Of a stretch of 7,857 nucleotides of DNA, positions 5,455-7,857 are shown in pieces. The first letter of the stretch is position 1. Each line of letters opens with the position of its first letter. The notes under the pieces are model-generated. The model was not told the DNA's origin. It was given only the letters and a program-made list of their open reading frames with translations, and ran no database searches. Location of the stretch: positions 1 to 7,857 of the forward strand of contig JADFHU010000236.1 of the NCBI GenBank assembly GCA_022567055.1. Direction: 5' to 3'. Source of the DNA: Planctomycetota bacterium. Lineage in GTDB: Bacteria; Planctomycetota; Phycisphaerae; Sedimentisphaerales; Anaerobacaceae. Both the position numbers and the translations under genes were made by a program.

Positions 5455-6525
5455 TCACAGCCTCCGCACCAGCTCCTGGGCCGCCAGATTGGCCGTCATA
5501 AACGCGTTCTTATAGAGACCGTAAATGGCGTACACTCGGGGGGCGACCTCTCCCCAGAAGGGCATGCGCCGATGTCCTTTATGACGTACGCCGGTGACCC
5601 TCCGTGCCCTGTCTCGGGGGGGCAAGGTGAGCGTCCCTGCCAAGTAGGTCTGCACCTTGTCGTACATCTCAAAGATCTGCGTGTCGTGATCGTAGCTGTC
5701 CGAGTCGTTCCGGCTCGTAGCCCCCAGCAATACCGTCTGGTCTTCCGGCCGGAAGACCAGGTTGACCTCTTCGACATCCAAGCAGAACGCCCTCATTGGA
5801 TCGCGTAATTCTTTCGCCCGGAAATCGGACAGGTCAAACTCCAGATAGGTCCCTGCCACCGGTTTCGAGTGGTTGAGGTGATAGGGGTCTTGGAAGGTCT
5901 CGGAGAAGGCATGCGTAAACTGTCCGGTACAGAGAAAGAGACGATCGAAAGACACTTCTCTGCCAGAGGCCAGTTTGACAGAGTCTTTCCTCACAGCCAC
6001 CACTCCCTCATCGATCACGTCGTCATAACGAGCGTTGTCAATGAGGAAGTCCATATAGCGGGTAGAATCGACCACATAAGCAGGATTCCTGGCCATCTCA
6101 TAGGGCCGTGCGAAACGACCCGAAAAGGGGTCAATCTTGTCCCCACTGAAGCATACCCCCTCGTATCGCCTGAAGAGTTCGGCTGCCCGGTCAGACTGGC
6201 GGCACCACAGATGGAAATGGTCGCAGGCGTAGACACCGCTGGGGGCATGACGTTTGAAAAAAGCGCCGAACGTCGCAAATGCCTCGACAAGCAGATCGCC
6301 CAGGGGACTCATACCCTTGCGGGTATTGCGCAGGCAGATGTGAGAGGTCGTTGACTGCGAACAGGGCCGATAGACGCGGTCATGGGAGATCTGAATGATC
6401 TTAGGCTCTGTCTGAAAACTCGATCTGGCTTCCCCTCGGGTCTGAGCCTCATGACGCAAGTAGAAACCCAAGACATTCGCCGCGACGCCGTTCCCAACGA
6501 TGACGATGGTACGCTCATTTGCCAT
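5455..6525 (-). CDS. FAD-dependent oxidoreductase (DAO-like), carrying an in-frame repeat insert
   Basis: A 356-residue flavoprotein. The N-terminus is a dinucleotide-binding beta-alpha-beta unit, TIVIVGNGVAANVLGFYLRH (5-24), with the GxGxxA signature at 11-16. A second strand, DGVV-like, and LASGREVSFDRLFLCTGQ (185-202) form the usual 'substrate-side strand then CTG' cofactor motif. VFRPEDQTVLLGATS (257-271) and the end, RVYAIYGLYKNAFMTANLAAQELV (330-353), match the closing FAD contact of the D-amino-acid oxidase/glycine oxidase fold. The substrate is unknown. Residues 26-42 (EAQTRGEARSSFQTEPK) are encoded by a copy of the dispersed 50-bp repeat. They sit between the first helix and the strand KIIQIS, where a short turn is expected. 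The frame is kept through the insert. I chose ATG 6525, 20 bp after the zinc-ribbon stop. An alternative ATG at 6561 overlaps the upstream gene, and neither has a strong ribosome site. Confidence 0.8.
   Translation of the reverse strand: MANERTIVIVGNGVAANVLGFYLRHEAQTRGEARSSFQTEPKIIQISHDRVYRPCSQSTTSHICLRNTRKGMSPLGDLLVEAFATFGAFFKRHAPSGVYACDHFHLWCRQSDRAAELFRRYEGVCFSGDKIDPFSGRFARPYEMARNPAYVVDSTRYMDFLIDNARYDDVIDEGVVAVRKDSVKLASGREVSFDRLFLCTGQFTHAFSETFQDPYHLNHSKPVAGTYLEFDLSDFRAKELRDPMRAFCLDVEEVNLVFRPEDQTVLLGATSRNDSDSYDHDTQIFEMYDKVQTYLAGTLTLPPRDRARRVTGVRHKGHRRMPFWGEVAPRVYAIYGLYKNAFMTANLAAQELVRRL
6401..6450 (+). repeat. 50-bp dispersed repeat, copy 2 (inside the oxidoreductase gene)
   Basis: 45/50 identical to 3441-3490. 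Its borders are partly palindromic: AGGCTC at 6403-6408 and GAGCCT at 6444-6449 are exact complements and bracket 47 bp. Read on the minus strand, it encodes oxidoreductase residues 26-42 without a stop or frame change. Confidence 0.9.
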
Positions 6526-6545
6526 CACTGACCATTGGGGATCGG

Positions 6546-7073
6546 CTAGAACGCTCCCCATTTTTGTTTGCCGGGAATGTAGTACGAAGGAGAGACGAAT
6601 CGAAATATCCGGGCAATACTACGGGCCCGTTTTTGCTTCTCGCCGCCTTGCGCAAGCATCTTCTCTAGGTCACCGCCAAAGGTATCCGAGAAATAGGCAT
6701 GCGCTGCCTGTTCTCGATCGGTTTGGGTCTCGAACTGGTCGCGAATCTGACCCAGTTCGCCCGCATCAAGCCAGAACCCACCGCAGTTCGGGCACTCATC
6801 CACTTCCACTTCGCGCTTCACACTCATGAAGTGTTTTAACATCTTCTGCGTCTCACATTTCGGGCAGTGCCGTTTCTGGCTGTGGTCTACCGAGATCTCC
6901 GGGTTCCTCTCGATCTGGAGGAGACTCTCTCCGGCAGCTTCATGCTTCTCGTCGAACTTCTCCAACTCGAAGTTGTCGAACCATATTCCCGCGCAGCCGT
7001 TATTGCAAACATCGACAGCTACATCTCCCACGATTCTCTGCTCCAATTGATTGTCACATGCTGGGCATTTCAT
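6546..7073 (-). CDS. zf-TFIIB-like double zinc-ribbon protein
   Basis: A 175-residue protein with two copies of the TFIIB-type zinc-binding motif: C3-x2-C6 ... C23-x3-C27-AGIWFDNFEL, then C70-x2-C73 ... C94-x2-C97-GGFWLDAGEL. The G-(I/F)-W-(F/L)-D-x2-EL tail after each second Cys pair is diagnostic of the zf-TFIIB family of small bacterial proteins, whose biochemical role is unsettled. The remainder (about 105-175) is charged, then basic (KQKRARSIARIFRF), with no membrane span. GGGAG lies about 8 nt before the ATG. The oxidoreductase start follows 20 bp after the stop, so co-transcription is likely, but a functional link is not established. A nucleic-acid or protein-binding role is inferred only from the zinc ribbons. 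Confidence 0.85.
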   Translation of the reverse strand: MKCPACDNQLEQRIVGDVAVDVCNNGCAGIWFDNFELEKFDEKHEAAGESLLQIERNPEISVDHSQKRHCPKCETQKMLKHFMSVKREVEVDECPNCGGFWLDAGELGQIRDQFETQTDREQAAHAYFSDTFGGDLEKMLAQGGEKQKRARSIARIFRFVSPSYYIPGKQKWGAF

Positions 7074-7135
7074 GAAAGGCTCCCTTCTCTCGTAGTGTGT
7101 TGCATAACAGTCTCACACCCTGAACAATTCGTCAT
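7070..7135 (-). CDS. Possible 21-residue leader ORF with CxxC, overlapping the zinc-ribbon start
   Basis: The ORF MTNCSGCETVMQHTTREG... (21 codons) begins at ATG 7135 behind GAGG (7 nt spacing). It ends in a TGA that overlaps the zinc-ribbon ATG as ATGA. This arrangement is typical of translational coupling. The CSGC pair at residues 4-7 is suggestive of metal or thiol chemistry. At this length it could easily be chance. Confidence 0.25.
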   Translation of the reverse strand: MTNCSGCETVMQHTTREGSLS

Positions 7136-7204
7136 ACTATTGCCTCGACAGCCTGGCCGGATTTTCCACGGATTGGTACGGGGTCTATATTGCAATCTTA
7201 GCGG

Positions 7205-7324
7205 CTAAACATGGAAATGCAACAATGCTTCTACCCTGATCTTAATCGCAATCCTGATGTGATAAGCCTCCGCAAGCCGGTATTTGTAGTCACATCTGTA
7301 CCCTATCGATCCTTTAGTGGCCAT
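7205..7324 (-). CDS. Possible 39-residue small protein downstream of the ATPase
   Basis: The ORF begins MATKGSIGYRCDYKYRLAEA and runs for 39 codons to a TAG. It has an excellent ribosome site, GGGAGG, 8 nt before the ATG, and that site contains the stop codon of the upstream ATPase gene, so translation would be coupled. The peptide is basic and rich in Tyr, Ile and Arg (YRCDYKYRLAEAYHIRIAIKIR), with no recognised domain. It may be a real small protein or the start of a decayed gene. No continuation was recognised in the next 70 bp. Confidence 0.35.
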   Translation of the reverse strand: MATKGSIGYRCDYKYRLAEAYHIRIAIKIRVEALLHFHV

Positions 7325-7329
7325 GGCGA

Positions 7330-7857
7330 TTACCTCCCTATGTCTCCTTGAGTCGTCATGGACGGGTGGGCAGTGACAAGCTCGTGAAGCGTAAACTGAG
7401 CGTCACCCAATGTCTGCCGACAGAGTTCAACCAGATGCTCGTGGTGCGTGAACAGAAAAATCTGTGTCCGTTTGGCGAGGTTAGCGAGTTCCGGAAGAAT
7501 TGCCTTGGCCCGCTGATCGTCAAATGTGGTCAGAAGGTCGTCGAGAATGAGCGGCATCGGCTCATGCTCCTCCAAGTAGCGATCCAACGCGGCAAGACGA
7601 AGCGCGAGGTAGAGCTGATCTCGTGACCCATCACTCATGCCTTTGACCGGCACCGTGGATCTATCCGCTCTACGCCCAACCATGATTGGAATGTCTTCGG
7701 CGTTGAATTCGGCGCCCAAACTGACAAAAGCACCCCGCGTGATCTGCTTGAACACCCGCCCCGACTTCTCCAGGAGAGGGCCTTGGTTCTCCTCCCGAAA
7801 CCGCTCGATCTGAGTCCGGAGAAAATGTGCCGCCAGACGCAGGCGCATGAAGCAGGA
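7330..7857 (-). CDS. YhaN/SbcC-like SMC-type ATPase, C-terminal part (cut by window edge)
   Basis: The C-terminal ATPase lobe of a large coiled-coil AAA/ABC protein of the YhaN kind. Numbering is from the internal Met at 7848; the frame stays open to 7857. The ABC-type signature is MSDGSRDQLYLALRLA (71-86). Walker B is PLILDDLLTTFDDQR (99-113), with the catalytic acid at the second D of LDD. The H-loop is FLFTHHEHL (131-139). The N-terminal Walker A lobe and coiled-coil arm lie outside the window. YhaN proteins are relatives of SbcC/Rad50 and usually act with a SbcD/YhaO-type phosphatase in DNA end handling. No such partner is visible here, but it would be expected upstream, beyond the right edge. 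The gene probably leads the minus-strand group of small ORF, zinc ribbon and oxidoreductase. Confidence 0.85.
   Translation of the reverse strand, partial: SCFMRLRLAAHFLRTQIERFREENQGPLLEKSGRVFKQITRGAFVSLGAEFNAEDIPIMVGRRADRSTVPVKGMSDGSRDQLYLALRLAALDRYLEEHEPMPLILDDLLTTFDDQRAKAILPELANLAKRTQIFLFTHHEHLVELCRQTLGDAQFTLHELVTAHPSMTTQGDIGR

Noticed and set aside
5869..6354. 161-codon plus-strand frame opposite the oxidoreductase
   Set aside because: The opposite strand encodes a recognisable flavoprotein. This frame has no supported start or domain.

Overview
This is a chromosomal-looking bacterial window, GC-rich in its coding parts. I cannot name the organism. A c-di-AMP synthase in a DisA/DacZ-like context, a duplicated phosphoribosyltransferase, a matrixin-type protease, a PilX-like envelope protein with beta-helix repeats, and intergenic blocks built from 'cgaaatcc'-type words together suggest an environmental, deep-branching lineage of the Planctomycetota/Omnitrophota/NC10/Nitrospirota kind. 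That is an impression from gene content, not a demonstrated placement. No tRNA, rRNA, CRISPR array or prophage is visible.

Left part (1-2946). A plus-strand gene encodes one polypeptide with an N-terminal PTS EIIA domain of the PtsN/fructose type (phosphorylatable His), a middle alpha/beta domain and a C-terminal diadenylate cyclase domain with intact DGA and RHR motifs. It converges on a minus-strand gene for a 400-residue protein with two PRPP-binding-loop phosphoribosyltransferase domains in tandem. An AT-rich imperfect inverted repeat of about 150 bp fills the gap between their 3' ends.

Middle part (2947-4029). A short plus-strand ORF is the C-terminal half of an M10/matrixin-like zinc protease and lacks a secretion signal. 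After it come about 600 bp with no convincing gene. I read this stretch as two adjacent MITE-like elements with terminal inverted repeats, called A (about 3444-3740) and B (about 3825-3987) here.

Right part (4030-7857). A plus-strand PilX-N/beta-helix surface protein converges on a minus-strand group. In transcription order this group is the C-terminus of a YhaN/SbcC-like ATPase cut by the window edge, a possible 39-residue ORF, a zf-TFIIB-type double zinc-ribbon protein (with a possible 21-residue leader ORF), and an FAD-dependent oxidoreductase.

Two observations stand out. First, the EIIA-diadenylate cyclase fusion physically joins PTS phosphorylation to c-di-AMP synthesis. Second, a 50-bp copy of one end of element A (45/50 identical) lies in frame inside the oxidoreductase gene and adds about 17 residues between the first helix and second strand of its Rossmann fold. 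This resembles the protein-invading palindromic elements known from Rickettsia.
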